Below are positions 9,084 through 20,643 of a stretch of DNA of 64,000 nt, piece by piece (position 1 is the first letter of the stretch; each line of letters starts with the position of its first letter). The position numbers and the translations under genes were made by a program. The notes under the pieces are model-generated. The model saw nothing but the letters and a program-made list of their open reading frames with translations, did not search any database and had not been told where the DNA came from. This DNA is from Neopestalotiopsis rosae (lineage: Eukaryota; Ascomycota; Sordariomycetes; Amphisphaeriales; Sporocadaceae), in contig JALGAS010000002.1 in NCBI GenBank assembly GCA_023078685.1, positions 4,092,001 through 4,156,000 on the forward strand, written 5' to 3'.

Positions 9084-9499
9084 CAGCAAGACATCAGTCA
9101 GTATTTAGATATAGGACATTCGCCGGGTATGTTTGATTGGCAGTGCTTGTATCGACAAAGATCAATTTCTACAACCTTTGATAACTAGGAAAACATGATT
9201 ATGGTCAATATGATGCACTTTTTCACCCATTGCAGCCAACCATTCATCCATCATCTACTGGCCAACACATTCGGAGACCGCAACAATTCATTGTCTTCAC
9301 GCAGTGTAACACTTTTTGTGCTTGAATATCGATCTATGTTTTCAAGTATCTTGGAGCTTTGTACTATAACCTCTTATGGCTCAGTCTTGCGCCAATATCT
9401 AACGTTCAATGTTGATTGGATAGAACAGCCCATATCAACCATCCTAGGTACACGAGTGATGTTTTCGCTAACCGAGGTGGCATCTATTCACATTCGTGC
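9084..9499. other. intergenic between convergent genes
   Basis: Shared 3' flank of the DUF4419 gene and the 378-aa membrane-protein gene. Nothing else is visible. Confidence 0.5.
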
Positions 9500-10636
9500 T
9501 TAAATATCGTGATCTTCCGAATCTTTCCCCTGTGATACCTCTCTCATACCATGAAGCTCGTACTGCACCACGGCCCTCACGAGGATGGTGCCTGATAGAA
9601 GGCGCACAAGTATGATGACTGCATTCCGCAGACTGATGAATTGTATGGTAGAGAGTATAATGGTACCCATGAAGACGTGAGCGATGGAGCAGAGGTTAAC
9701 CACCTGCGTGACTGCCAACTCCAACATGAGCAGAGGTCCTCGCTCGGGACCGCGCACCTCGGGGACCACAAGGGGGCTCCCCCAGCCGGCAGGCGTAACC
9801 TCCGCCACCACACGATCCCACAAACTCGGCGCCCGGGTGGTGAATTCGTATGGGATACCCTTTTCCCCACAGTGTTTCTTGCGCCGGTATGATTGAATCC
9901 ACATGGCCAGGTGCGAGAGAAGTTGCGCCACGACGGGGAACAGCACCCAAAAGAGCGGCACCACGGTCTCCGGCAGTCCCTGCGTCTGAAAGAGTTGAAT
10001 GGCAGCCCAGCATACGGACTGGTAGGTGAGAAAGTAGACCTCCCAGAGGACGTTGGCCACGGCGCCGAGGGCTACGAGGTACTCGAGTATCGTGACGACG
10101 GCCTTGATGGCCACTGAGCTACTTCCCAGGACACCGGGCCGCGTAGGCACGCGCACGGGTTGGCGGAGACTCGACAGTGTCTCGGAGTCCATTGGCAACA
10201 CCGTCAGGGCGCCGAAACTGAGCAGAGTGGCGAGCACCGGCCGCCGCGACGCCAGCAGGCTAAAGTGACTGGTGCTCGGCCCGATCTGGGTCAACCCGGC
10301 CGGCAGTAGACCCAAGACGACGGATATGGCGCCCATTTCGCTCTGCTGATACTGCTGCATCTGCTCAATGATGCAGTTGTCCAGGAGCACTGCCGACTGG
10401 TGGCCAATGGAGGTATCATCGTAGACGGACGTGTTGGTGTAGCGCTCATAGTAGGCCAGACACTTGGTCTCGTTGGTAATGGCTCGGTGGACAATATTGT
10501 TCTGGTAAGTCTTGGGGATTTGTGCGAATTGGTGGTGTGAGCGAGTGATCTGGTATCCGACGACGGGCTGGATGATGGTTATAATGAGTGAGGCGATGAA
10601 GCCAGCTCTTGCGAGCGCCGCCTTGCGGAATAGCAT
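9500..10636 (-). CDS. fungal multi-pass membrane protein, function unknown
   Basis: 378 residues from ATG 10636 (an earlier in-frame TTG at 10648 is not a fungal start). It opens with a hydrophobic segment (IASLIITIIQPVVGYQ) that may be a signal anchor, then an extracytoplasmic-looking stretch with NETKC and NTSVYDD glycosylation sequons. Several membrane segments follow, among them AISVVLGLLPAGLTQIG, KAVVTILEYLVALGAVANVL, PLFWVLFPVVAQLLSHLAMW and the C-terminal pair starting at LELAVTQVVNLC. The block GLLPAGLTQIGPS then ASRRPVLATLLSFG is recognisable from uncharacterised Pezizomycotina proteins. No enzymatic motif is visible. It converges on the DUF4419 gene. Confidence 0.75.
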   Translation of the reverse strand: MLFRKAALARAGFIASLIITIIQPVVGYQITRSHHQFAQIPKTYQNNIVHRAITNETKCLAYYERYTNTSVYDDTSIGHQSAVLLDNCIIEQMQQYQQSEMGAISVVLGLLPAGLTQIGPSTSHFSLLASRRPVLATLLSFGALTVLPMDSETLSSLRQPVRVPTRPGVLGSSSVAIKAVVTILEYLVALGAVANVLWEVYFLTYQSVCWAAIQLFQTQGLPETVVPLFWVLFPVVAQLLSHLAMWIQSYRRKKHCGEKGIPYEFTTRAPSLWDRVVAEVTPAGWGSPLVVPEVRGPERGPLLMLELAVTQVVNLCSIAHVFMGTIILSTIQFISLRNAVIILVRLLSGTILVRAVVQYELHGMREVSQGKDSEDHDI

Positions 10637-12715
10637 GATTGCCGTCAACTATCGCAGAAACACTGAAAGAGACGTCTTTGGTGACTCAGATCAATCGAGG
10701 TCATACTCCAAGACAGCTCATGGAACTCTTCTTATTGTCGACTACATCGTGCGACATATGTCTAGGATTATGATCCAAGTAGCTAAACTTAACTTTGAGT
10801 ACGTGGACAGCTCCACTGAAGAGTTGCAAAGGAGTTTAGCGGATTCATGCGACAAGGGATTATAGGCGGCACAGCGGTGGGTTTATAGGGCCACCCAATG
10901 GCAATCAACGAGTTGCTGGGGTCACCCAGGGTCTCAGGGCCCATATTCCCTAGAATGACCCAATAGTATACTGTAATGGGACGAGGTTCGTACTAGCTTG
11001 CGGGCTGTAAGCAGGAAGGATTTCTAAACATGAAATCCTTGGATAAATATCGAATTGTCAGAATGGACGAAATCAAGTCTTGGTCATGGCCTGTCTCTTC
11101 AATTATTATCCGAGCCGCGAATCTCTGCATTCTGTCTGTTTTTGGACATTGCGCAATTGCCTGTTCATGGTCCATGCTCGAGCTTGTGGCTTATGTTGCC
11201 GTTTGTGCTGGTTCCTCAAGCTGATATGTTGGCCGTCAGCTGCTTTCCATGCAGTCGCTTAAGGAAGACAACGTCTTGCTATGACCAAGTTGAATTAATT
11301 TTTGGCGTGTCTTGCATTCTCGAGTGAAAGGGAGCAATTACTAAGAGTATCTGTAGTTACATCGACTGCATTGACTGCATTGCCTGCATGGAACACTTCT
11401 TCCCCACGTGAAGTCAGTACTGCGACAATTGAGGGGTCAGAAACACACAAGCTTTGCCAAGAGGCTCCATGCCCGATACCCAATTCCAACAGATGTCAAA
11501 GGTTCGCAGCCAGGCTTGGCAAGCCTAGATGGGAATGTCTCAGACTCCACCCTTTTCTTTGTTTGTAACTTAAGGGAACAGTTCTCAGGGCGCAAGCTGC
11601 GGTCGACCTCAGATTTGACCAATACGGACTGGCGCTGTTTGTGTCAAGCAATCACTCTAAGGGCGCCGAGTTTAAAGTGATTGAAATAGACTCGACATTG
11701 ACTAATGGGAGAGCTGTCTCTATGAACCAATTGAGCATCAAGGTCCCAATTTAGAACGACCATACTCCAATCTCTATTAACAGTGTTTATCATGCCCATA
11801 AGGCTCCGTGTTGTGATCAGTCTTCCTCAGCTTGCGGCCTATCACGAAGCCAAGCAGCCAGCGTTTGCTGCAGTATGCATATGCACAGCTCGAATGGAAG
11901 CTGCAGCCAAGTATGCTGAAATAGGCACCTACAAATCTCACGGCTGACCTTGCAGAATGGTTTGAGTGACAGCTCAAATCAATGTGGCGAATATGAACAC
12001 CTAAAAAGCATCACCGATCGTTTCCATTCCTGATTGTCAAATACTGACCCCGTGGGGTAAAAGTCTTGAGATTGGCCATTTCGTCTCACCGACTTCAAAT
12101 CGTGGGGGGCTACACAGGCGGCAGCATACGTCCCTCCAGCTGCAGCTTACGGCGCAGATGTTGATCTTCCCCGGGCAGCTAATATTGCCATGCAAGCCAC
12201 TTTGACGTGTCGCTTGAGGCCGCTCAGTTTATGCTTGGCATGCATCTGGAGAGGTCGCATTATCCTCCGTAAGACGCAAGATAAAATTATCATTACTTAA
12301 TATATATACTGTTCCTAGCGTGGTAAGGACCCTCATTCGCGAATCTGGAGAGGTGTGAGGCTGAGCCAACCCAACGTCTTGGCTTTTGACCCCTGCTGCA
12401 TTCTCCTCAGCTGCCTTTTCCAGTCCGGGGTAAAACTGGGTACTCAAAGTATGGCGCTTGATACCAGCTTGCGTCTCGCTGCGGGACAGTCCCATGCATG
12501 GTCCTTGATGCCTTTACTGGTCGTCGTGACGCTTTGGTCGGTGACCGGTAACGTTGCTCGCCAGCAAGTGGAAAAAGGACCTGGAAGTGCGGGAGGGGAT
12601 CAGCAACTACATATTGATCCCGTTCCCTCGAAGGAAGAATCTGCCAGCCGTGTAAATCAAGAGACGACAGACTATTTTCCACAATATTATTCCATTGCCA
12701 TGACGAGCTGACAAG
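10637..12715. other. long intergenic region
   Basis: Only short frames without coding character. A TATATATA stretch occurs near 12300. No repeat, RNA gene or element was recognised. Confidence 0.5.
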
Positions 12716-13993
12716 ATGAACTGCGGCATCCACGACAACACCACCATCGGGCCGCCAGAGTACGAAGCGCAGTACTGGCAATTCCTAACCTCCATGGCCC
12801 AAAACGCAACCTGCAGCGAGCGCACCTATCTTCGTCCCGATACCGCAGGTTCCATTATTCCGTGGCCGTATGCTCTTGCGTGGCTATTGATACATGCTCC
12901 CGTGGTGCTGATCCGTGTTACACGCTGGGAAAAGGTGCAAGCCCTTTCGCTCGTGCTGGCGGCAACTAGCATTGGCTGGACTATCGAGGCGTATCTCAGC
13001 ACACAGAGGAGGGCAGACGAAGTCTTGGTATGGACACCTTTGACGGTCATACTCGATGTCGGAGCAGTCATGCAGCTCGCATTCCTGATTGCGGAAGATT
13101 TCGCAGAGCAAGGGCCCGGGGCAGCCAAGAAGTTCGTGTCTCCGTGGTATGCCTTCAACGTCCTCGTGAGCGGCAAGTTCAAGTCTCGCCAGCCTCAGTC
13201 CCGAACATCGAATAGCCCGATCGAACAAGTCGTCGAAGATAGCAACAGCACCAAGCTTGAGCCTGTTGCTACCGTCTCAACATATACCTCAGATACCTCA
13301 GATACCGAAGCCTGCGATGGCAAAAACCTCGAGCGCGGTATCGATCCCAATAATTCAGGCACCCCGACTGTCCAGCCGTCCAAGGGCAAAGCCTTGATCG
13401 TTGTCTTCTCCCTCCTCCTCTTCTTTGGCCTCGTTTCTCTCCAAATCATTGGGCTTGTCTCTGCCATCATCGGGCTCCGTGTAAGAGACACCCTGGAATC
13501 CACTTGGTGCTCGCCCATGTTTGAGAGCTTCGCCATCAATCTGCTTGACGGCAACTGCCACCTCCACAGCGTGTCGTCGAGTGCCAGTCGTGGCATCGGG
13601 TGCATCAAGTTATCCGGCGCGACTCAGGCCGGGTGGCTAGTCGGGACCGTGGGCGTGTTGGCCACTTCGCTAGCCCTCGAGCTCGTGGACTTGATCGTCC
13701 TGACACTCGTTGCCAGCAAACAGAGATGGCGCGGAGTCAAGATGCGCCGGCCCTGGTGTACCATGTTTTGCGGCGTCAGTATCCTTGTTTTCTATGTCAT
13801 TTATGGCTTGCTCGAGGCCAGTCGACTCCCTAGTGGTATGCCCGAAGTCGTTTGGGTCTTTAGAAAGGAGCCGAGTCTTGGCATCGAGACCGTATGCCGG
13901 GGTACGGTGACCCCAGCAGGTGTTCGCGGATCCATAATGGGGTGGACGGACGGTTTCCTCTCCAACTGGGGTAGTACTTATTTCGGTGGCTAG
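12716..13993 (+). CDS. fungal multi-pass membrane protein, function unknown
   Basis: 425 residues, single exon, starting MNCGIHDNTT at ATG 12716. About six hydrophobic segments are visible: around 45-65 (WPYALAWLLIHAPVVLI), 75-90, 105-130 (TVILDVGAVMQLAFLIAEDF), 225-255 (ALIVVFSLLLFFGLVSLQII), 305-330 (WLVGTVGVLATSLALELVDL) and 345-360. A polar, Ser/Thr-rich loop with a DTSDTEA stretch lies between them at roughly 155-220. The loop between segments 4 and 5 has four cysteines (WCSPMF, GNCHLH, GIGCIKL and neighbours), perhaps disulfide-linked. No known domain is identified. It converges on the DUF3176 gene. Confidence 0.7.
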   Translation: MNCGIHDNTTIGPPEYEAQYWQFLTSMAQNATCSERTYLRPDTAGSIIPWPYALAWLLIHAPVVLIRVTRWEKVQALSLVLAATSIGWTIEAYLSTQRRADEVLVWTPLTVILDVGAVMQLAFLIAEDFAEQGPGAAKKFVSPWYAFNVLVSGKFKSRQPQSRTSNSPIEQVVEDSNSTKLEPVATVSTYTSDTSDTEACDGKNLERGIDPNNSGTPTVQPSKGKALIVVFSLLLFFGLVSLQIIGLVSAIIGLRVRDTLESTWCSPMFESFAINLLDGNCHLHSVSSSASRGIGCIKLSGATQAGWLVGTVGVLATSLALELVDLIVLTLVASKQRWRGVKMRRPWCTMFCGVSILVFYVIYGLLEASRLPSGMPEVVWVFRKEPSLGIETVCRGTVTPAGVRGSIMGWTDGFLSNWGSTYFGG

Positions 13994-14483
13994 TATAAAC
14001 TTTTAATTCGAAGGATTACGTATCCAGGTATCATTATATCATATCGGGCTCGGGAACTACTATAAACCTCCTCTTGTACCCCTTTGGGAACATATCATAC
14101 ACTATCGTACACGACTTCATTCGAGACCACCTGCTCTTGTCTGCCTTGACTTGGTGATGGATTGGCGCCAGACTCTTTGAGAATTAGTGCCTCGGGCCCG
14201 TTTTCTGGGAATATTGTCGAAAGAACTAGCCCTTGGCATATCTTGGACTGGGATAATTAGAGCCATCCTGAGGTCTAGAAGGGCGAATGTATGCCCTAAT
14301 CAGCCTCTTGTGGATATTCCATAGCAGCCATGGCGTCCAAGTGCTGCAGGAGTGCATTGACCCCGACTTTTGCACTTTTTTTTTTGGACCTGAACCATGG
14401 CTACTCCAATGTTGTAGCAGTGTTGAGTTCTGCATATTCGCATCGACCTGTCCGTTGCTTCTTGTACGCAGTACTGGACTTGA
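13994..14483. other. intergenic between convergent genes
   Basis: Shared 3' flank of the 425-aa membrane-protein gene and the DUF3176 gene. No other feature is seen. Confidence 0.5.
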
Positions 14484-16364
14484 TCACAGCTTCGAGCGTC
14501 TCTTCTCAGCAATGGCCAGTTGCAACTCGCCCAGTTTGCCTTGGATGAGGGGCATTGTGGAGCTCTTCCAACCTGGCAAGCCGCTCCTGTTGCTCTGGAA
14601 AACTGTTCCAACGAAGAAAATGAGGACCAGGACTTCCAAGGCCACAGGCAGGATCATCCACAGCCATCGAACGTGTACAAAGGTCTCCGTTGTCCAAGCA
14701 ATGCCGAGTGCAAACCGATCAATCGAGGTCGAGTTGGTATCAGTCGTATTCCATGTCGATGAGTCGCTCGGAAGGCCGTACATGCGTAGCATCTTAGTCA
14801 TGGCAGCAGCGACGGCTGCAATCGTGTTGTTCTCGCCGCCTATCTTTTGAGCTCCAGTGCCAGAGCCGTCTTCACCAAACTCGTAAAGCGCGGCCACGAC
14901 GTCATTTGTGCTGTACTGCTCGCCGACATCGCCTGAAACTGAGCCTGTAAAGTAATCCTGTATGATCAAAGTCAGCAATGTTTACTCATTGTATTCAACT
15001 GTGGATCTCCAGTGCAGCGCGCAAGATGTGAGGGGAGCACAAACCCAGAAGTACATATTGATGGCATACCATGCCGTGGCGCCAACCCAATATTCTGTGT
15101 CCGAGCCGGGCACGGAAATAGTGATGTTTTCGTTGGTCACCGGGTTCCCGTCGCCTGTGTAACTTGCCACCAAGGTCTCGGTGAACTCGCCATTGGTTAC
15201 ATTGGCTTGGTACTCATTGACGCAAAAGTAGAGCACACACTCATTCGAGACAACTCCGTAAAGGGTTTGCGACGAGAGGTCATGCAGACCACGCATAGTG
15301 GAGACTACGCCAATGGTCGATTGGGTGTTGTTATAAGCGAGCGACTCATAGGCCGAGGATGAGTTCATATAGGCCCCACCTCGTCTCTGTCCATCGAAAC
15401 CCATACCATTGGGCAGTGTATAGTTGCAAATAGCGGGGAGAGTGCCGAATTGCTCTTCGCAGTTTGAGGTGATTTGCGAGGTCGTGTTGGCGCACTTGGA
15501 GCAGACTCCAAGGGTATAATATGTTGACAACCACGTGCAATTACCGGTAGAGCAGGAAGCCGAAATGTCAAAGTCGTATTGTGGCTCATCGGACATATCA
15601 TACACACCAGTGTTGATTGCAGACTTCATGCCCAAAGTCGGTTCTCTCATCGCCATGATGGCGCCGGCAGCGTAGGCGCTGTAATTCGCCACAATTGGAA
15701 CAGATGAGTTTGCGAAGTCTGATATAACGGGCTGCTTCTCGTAAACGACCACTTGCTGAACAAAAGGGTCGACGGCGAGCAAAATAATGGTGATGATGGC
15801 GCCCAATTTGCCCAGATGGATACCACGAGTAGAAACCAGAAGCTTTGCACTTCCCCATGTGCCACGACTGGCCTCGTCAAAGGTCTGGATGTCACGCACA
15901 GCACCGGCCTTTCGGTACCATAACCACTTGAGCTGACTGATACCCTCGGCCACGGGGATGGCAGCGGCGGCCTTCATTATTGTTGTCATGAAAGAAATGA
16001 AAGAGTTGAGGGTGATGTCCATCGGCCAAGTTGGTAGAGGCTTGCCGTCCGTCATGGCGACCGTCACGATAACAACAGCCAAGGCAATGGCACTGGCAAT
16101 CCATGCCACACCTTCCACAATCCACCAGTTGCCGCTGGGCGTGGGCGCCGGCTCGAGCCGCTGTGGCAACTCCTCGGGTATCAAGAACTCTTTTGGTTTG
16201 GCATCCATGGTCGCGACTGTTGGTGTGCAAAGAGGGCTGTCGTCTACTCTGGTTGATCCCGTCAAGGTCCTCTGAGGTTTCATGTCGTTGAGCTCAACGT
16301 AGTGTCCGGCAATACGGTCCAAAGGCGAAGGCGCCTCGAGGTCAAATGGCGGCGGAGGTGGCAT
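14484..16364 (-). CDS. DUF3176 membrane protein
   Basis: Two exons, 15045-16364 and 14484-14957, joined across an 87-bp intron at 14958-15044 (donor GTTTGT, CTGAC branch, acceptor CATACAG) to give 597 residues. The start is ATG 16364 (MPPPPPFDLEAPSP); a longer in-frame extension begins only at TTG. WWIVEG with a following membrane segment, LPTWPMDITLNSFISFMTTI and GISQLKWLWYR form the hallmark N-terminal block of DUF3176 (PF11374). A second membrane segment (IITIILLAVDPFVQQ) leads into a large glycosylated ectodomain with the conserved CSTGNCTW motif and many Cys. A last membrane segment (WLWMILPVALEVLVLIFFVG) lies near the C-terminus. Function is unknown. These proteins are abundant and variable in filamentous ascomycetes. 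Confidence 0.88.
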
Positions 16365-18781
16365 CTCGACCGCAAAAGAAAAGACCAAACAAAATGAGTG
16401 ACGATATTATATATAGATGTATATGGGGAGAGAATGAGCGACAGATTGGTATAGAATACCAAAAGGTAATTAGATGTGAGTTTGCTACACCGTCTCTTGG
16501 TCTAGGGAAAGAATGCCGACGATTTCATAGCGACCGTTAGGAGGCTAGAGTCGGTGGTGGTCAAGATTCGAAAAGACATGCCGGGAGCCACTCCTCCTGA
16601 GGGAAAGCATAGGGCGACAACGATCTTTTGAGTTTTTCTGGATCATTCACGTCAAAAAGGCGGGTCGTGGTCAAATTGTGTAATTTGACGATGCCGATCT
16701 CATCGCAGATTCCTTAGCCGGCAGACCAGCGGCACGAAGGCTTGTAAAGCTTGGGAAGGCAAGAGCCTAGTGGCCGACTGTGCGCCTGCGACTTTGTGTG
16801 CGACTGGCGCGCTCGGGCGAGTACCATAGTGCATCCGTACCTACCAGAAAAACAAAGTTCCGCAATGGGGAGGCCGAAATTTTGTGGATCGCGACTGCCA
16901 GCATTTTATGGAGCTCCAGCCTCCCTGCCTCCAGTGTTGCCGCCATTTGCCATGTCAATTCCCCAGCGTCCCATCATTCATCCCAGGACAGGCTCCGGCT
17001 TTCGATGTCGAAAACCGGGGCTTTTCTTCTGATCAACACCAAAGCTCAGGCCCGCCGCGTGCCTGTCAGCTGTGAAGATGGGCACATCACAGCGGAACTG
17101 ATTGACGATCGTGCAACTTCCAGCTGTCCGATCATCGATGCACCGGAACACCGAGTGACCATGTCCAGCGCGAGTCATGAGGCAATGAGAGTGAGGCAGC
17201 CTTGGCAGTCCAGTGTGAGATCATCCAAACCCCTTCGAGCCGAGCAACAATTGCCCCATGCCAGGGAATAGGATCCTTCACAGAAGGCAAATTGCAACTC
17301 AATCGATCCTGTCCTCACTCAATTGATCCTGTCAATTAGATAAGCAACAACGCGAACTCACATAGTGCAGAGCGCTAGTGCAGGTGTATAAATCCAATCC
17401 ACAATGAGGGAACGTTACTAACCTTTTAGTTTGCTCACGTCTACCAATAGCATGACCGTCTTTTGCAGAATTCGCCGGTGACATCTGGAGTAAATAATGG
17501 GCCTTTACCCAGGGGTTCGGGAAAACAGCCGCAAAAGTTCCTGTCAAAGCCTGTCTGGCAAATTGAATTAACCCAAGCAAGCCAGGCGTTGACAGCGGCC
17601 CCCACGGTTCAAAAGCTGTTTGCTCGTATTCAATTCAAAGTAAACTTTTCTTGGTAATAGATCTGCGACGGTGCTGAAACATCCCGGCTGTCGATCAACC
17701 GTTCCCGATGACATCGCCGTCCCTTGCATGGTTTTTGTAGTGCTCGGCTCGGCATTCTCATTGTCAGACAGTTAAACACCACCAACTCGGCAGGGATGAC
17801 TTGCAATAGTGTTCTCAAGAATTACTGCAAGCGGAAACAGAACAAGTGATATGTCGTTCGATGATATGATGGGTGCTCTTACGGATCTCCATTCTTGTCG
17901 TTCAGCGTGCAATCAACGACGGAATAATCAATGTTCGAAAGTGGATGCTGTCTCCTCCAACATTTGTTGAGATTCCCCTACAATGGCCCAAGAACGAGCG
18001 GGAGATGGCAGCCGGACAGGCTGGCAATTCGTAGACGGTTCTGAAGAGACTCGAGGAATCTTATTGCACTCCTTACTTCTGCTTGCTCATGTTTTGCATC
18101 GAAAGCCAAGATTAATAGGGACGGCCATGTATGAAAGTTATCGGTACTACTAGAACCCCCAAGTGTGAGCGGCGATTATTCAGATCAAGATCACAAGGGT
18201 CCAAAGTTTTCTCCGTCTTGGCTGCGCTTGCGGCTGTGCCAACGAATGTAGAAGTTCACTAGCATCGTAGAACTAATATCTGCAAGGCTTAGCAGCTAGA
18301 AATCTGGTCAATGCTCCAAGACTTCGATGCTTTGTATTTGTATGTGAGGGTTCCGCACATATGCGAACTCGACGAGGCCATACTGTAGCTGATGTTGGTG
18401 ATAATGTGTGGATTCGCACTCGTGTGACGTTGCCAAGGGAGTTGTTCGCGTCCAATCGCCATATATTGAGGTACTGAATTCTGTGCTCATATCGTCCACA
18501 AGGGCATTCTATTTTCTACTTGGAATCTTGACGCAGTCCATTCACTACGCTTTTGATACGATAGCTACTTCCAGGCAGGCGTTCCATTCCAGTCATCTGT
18601 GGCTTAGTGATGTAGGCACTACCTTGGCTGCACACCTGCTCACATGATACAAACTCTCCACCAAAGCCACCATTTCTTCGACCGTACGGTTCTCCGACGA
18701 TTGACAATAAATATTGAGATTGTATAGCTGCGCGCAGTCGAAGTTGATCAATCAATATATGCGTCTCGCCTTCACAGCTCT
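16365..18781. other. long gene-poor region
   Basis: No convincing gene is present. AT-rich sequence with a TATATA run near 16410-16430 may serve the DUF3176 promoter. A roughly 20-bp unit (CTCAATCGATCCTGTCCTCA) is repeated once in diverged form at 17294-17335. Confidence 0.45.
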
Positions 18782-19147
18782 TCAGTATCGCGTGATGTAA
18801 GGTGAAGTCGGTACAATCTGGTCTCCATCCTCGAACCCCTCCTCATCGCTCTCTATTTCAGCTTCTTCGAGTCGCTTCTGTCGTTCGCGGGCCTTCCTTC
18901 TCCTGTTGGATCGCCTGAGCTGATCGATCCGTTTCTGTTTGCGTTCTATAGAAGCTCGTAGCTCGGCAGCTTCCGCTCGCTGCTTGTCGACAGCTTTGGC
19001 TACTTTTCTGAAAGGTCGACGGGTTATAGGGGACTTTCCTATTGCCATATCCAGGATTTCGTGGCCAGTTCTCGGCGTCGTCGGCTCGTTAGCCTTTCTG
19101 CAACATGCTGCATCGGGCTGCTGGACGGCCATAGATTCTTCGTCCAT
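18782..19147 (-). pseudogene. probable transposase C-terminal remnant (pogo/Fot1-like)
   Basis: A 121-codon frame starts at ATG 19145-19147. It reads TPRTGHEILDMA, RRPFRKVAKAVDKQ, then a basic coiled coil with KQKRIDQLRRSNRRRKARER and an acidic end (ESDEEGFEDGD). A TP-x-T...R-x-F/Y-x-K-x-x-K segment leading to a Leu/Glu-rich coil and a Lys/Arg run is the usual tail of fungal Fot1/pogo DDE transposases. I saw no DDE catalytic core upstream (19150-19700), so only a fragment would remain. The assignment is by resemblance only. A small basic nuclear protein is the alternative. Confidence 0.4.
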
Positions 19148-20208
19148 TTGGATTCGTGGATGGCTAGGTGCGCGGGTGGATGCTTCGACCTTCTATTGTA
19201 TCACTCTGTGGCAGTCTTCGGCGCAATCGCGAATCCAATGGGGGTTGCTTTTGAGTGCTTCAAATGATCTTTTTGACCTCAGCGTTGCAGTGTTTCGTAG
19301 AACAGAAAAACAACACTGGAGATGAATTAAATTCCGACGTCCTCGGCCAGCACGTAAAGAATCAGAAGTCAATGACACGCTTGAAGGCGGTTGCGATACT
19401 CGCCATTTCGAATTCAGGCAGGCTCAAGTCGCCGACCGTACTTGCCAAAGAGAAACCCGTGGCCTCCATCTGAGACGATCTTGCCTCAATACATGCATTC
19501 AGGACGGATTCAAGGAGAAGCTGCGAGTCCGAAATGACTCACGTTTTTGCAGTCAATTCATTGCACGAGAATTTAATTTAATGGATACTAAAGCTTTATC
19601 AGGTCCATGGTGACAACGACTTGATATTGTATCGACATTCTAAACACCATCAATGAAGCCCAGTCATGCCTCCAAAATCCCACTACGCCTCTGTTGATCG
19701 GTTCAGACTCATGGGCACATTAAGGTACCTTTTAAACACGTCACTTGGTACTATTCTCAATCCTTGTAGGACTTCAAGGAATTGACAGTATGGTTGCACG
19801 TACTGTAGTGATCTCGAACAATGAATTACCGTCCGCACCAGAGAGTCTTCAGTCACAGCCACAGATCTTATGATTATCACCATCTCACTCTTATTGTTAT
19901 AGGTAGGCATTTCAGCAACAAGAAAGCCGTCTAATATCGTTTAATCGACGACTCTTTCTCCCATGCATGTATGGATAGGGTGCTGTGACGTAGCCGCTGA
20001 TACCGATCGCCATGGAAGCCATTTTTGATGAAGGACTGGTCAGAAACCGAACCCGGCAGCGTACGAACGACACTGTACCCACGCGCACGAGTATGCATGC
20101 AACAGGAGTGAAATCACCAACTATCAGGATCTCGGAATATCTGAATGACATACGTTAATATTTCCGAAGACGATAATCATCACACGGTTTTCAAGCTATA
20201 ATCACCCT
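19148..20208. other. gene-free stretch left of the MITE-like element
   Basis: Short frames only. Any upstream part of the transposase-like remnant would lie here but is not recognisable. Confidence 0.4.
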
Positions 20209-20274
20209 AAATTTATATGCGTGCACGGTCCATTTTACACCAAAACTCACCATATTTACTCCGGTACTTCCAGC
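20209..20274 (+). repeat. left terminal inverted repeat of the MITE-like element
   Basis: Pairs with 20578-20643 over 66 bp at about 85 percent identity counted by eye. Confidence 0.8.
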
Positions 20275-20577
20275 TAAGGAAAAATGGCAAAAATAGCAAA
20301 AATATATAAATATAAACAGATTTATATGGAGTTTTAGTTTCTAGCATTTTTTTTGGCTTTTTTACGATAATTACGAAAATATAGCATTATATATCAAGCT
20401 CGACGGTAGAATTTATGGTTTCCCCACCAAAATTAGCGTATTTTAAAATAAATTTAAATTTAACGATTTTTGCAATTTTTTAAAAAATATTAACGAGAAA
20501 AATAAATAATATAAAATATTCCTTTACTTATTTTCATTATATATATAAGTCTCTCTTACTTTTGTTATTTTTTCTGG

Positions 20578-20643
20578 GCTGGAAGTACCGGAGTGAATAT
20601 GGTGACTTTTGGTGTAAAACAGGGGTGGCACGGATATAAATTT
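20578..20643 (-). repeat. right terminal inverted repeat of the MITE-like element
   Basis: Reverse complement of the left repeat, same length and with no gaps. Confidence 0.8.

Larger units (their letters stand above)
20209..20643. mobile_element. MITE-like element, 435 bp with 66-bp terminal inverted repeats
   Basis: The left end (20209-20274) and the reverse complement of the right end (20578-20643) are both exactly 66 bp. They share AAATTTATAT at the outside, TTTTACACCAAAA, TCACCATATT and a perfect ACTCCGGTACTTCCAGC at the inside; about ten mismatches are clustered at positions 11-24. The interior (20275-20577) is extremely A+T rich with no coding potential, and its ends also show weak inverted similarity. 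This architecture fits a non-autonomous DNA transposon. A target-site duplication could not be identified, so the exact ends are open. Confidence 0.8.

Noticed and set aside
12355..12711. 118-codon plus-strand frame just upstream of the 425-aa membrane-protein gene
   Set aside because: It begins without an ATG, its composition is non-descript and it overlaps the likely promoter; no evidence of a real gene.
20275..20577. AT-rich interior of the MITE-like element as evidence of repeat-induced point mutation
   Set aside because: With a single copy in the window no C-to-T comparison is possible, and the base composition alone does not prove RIP.
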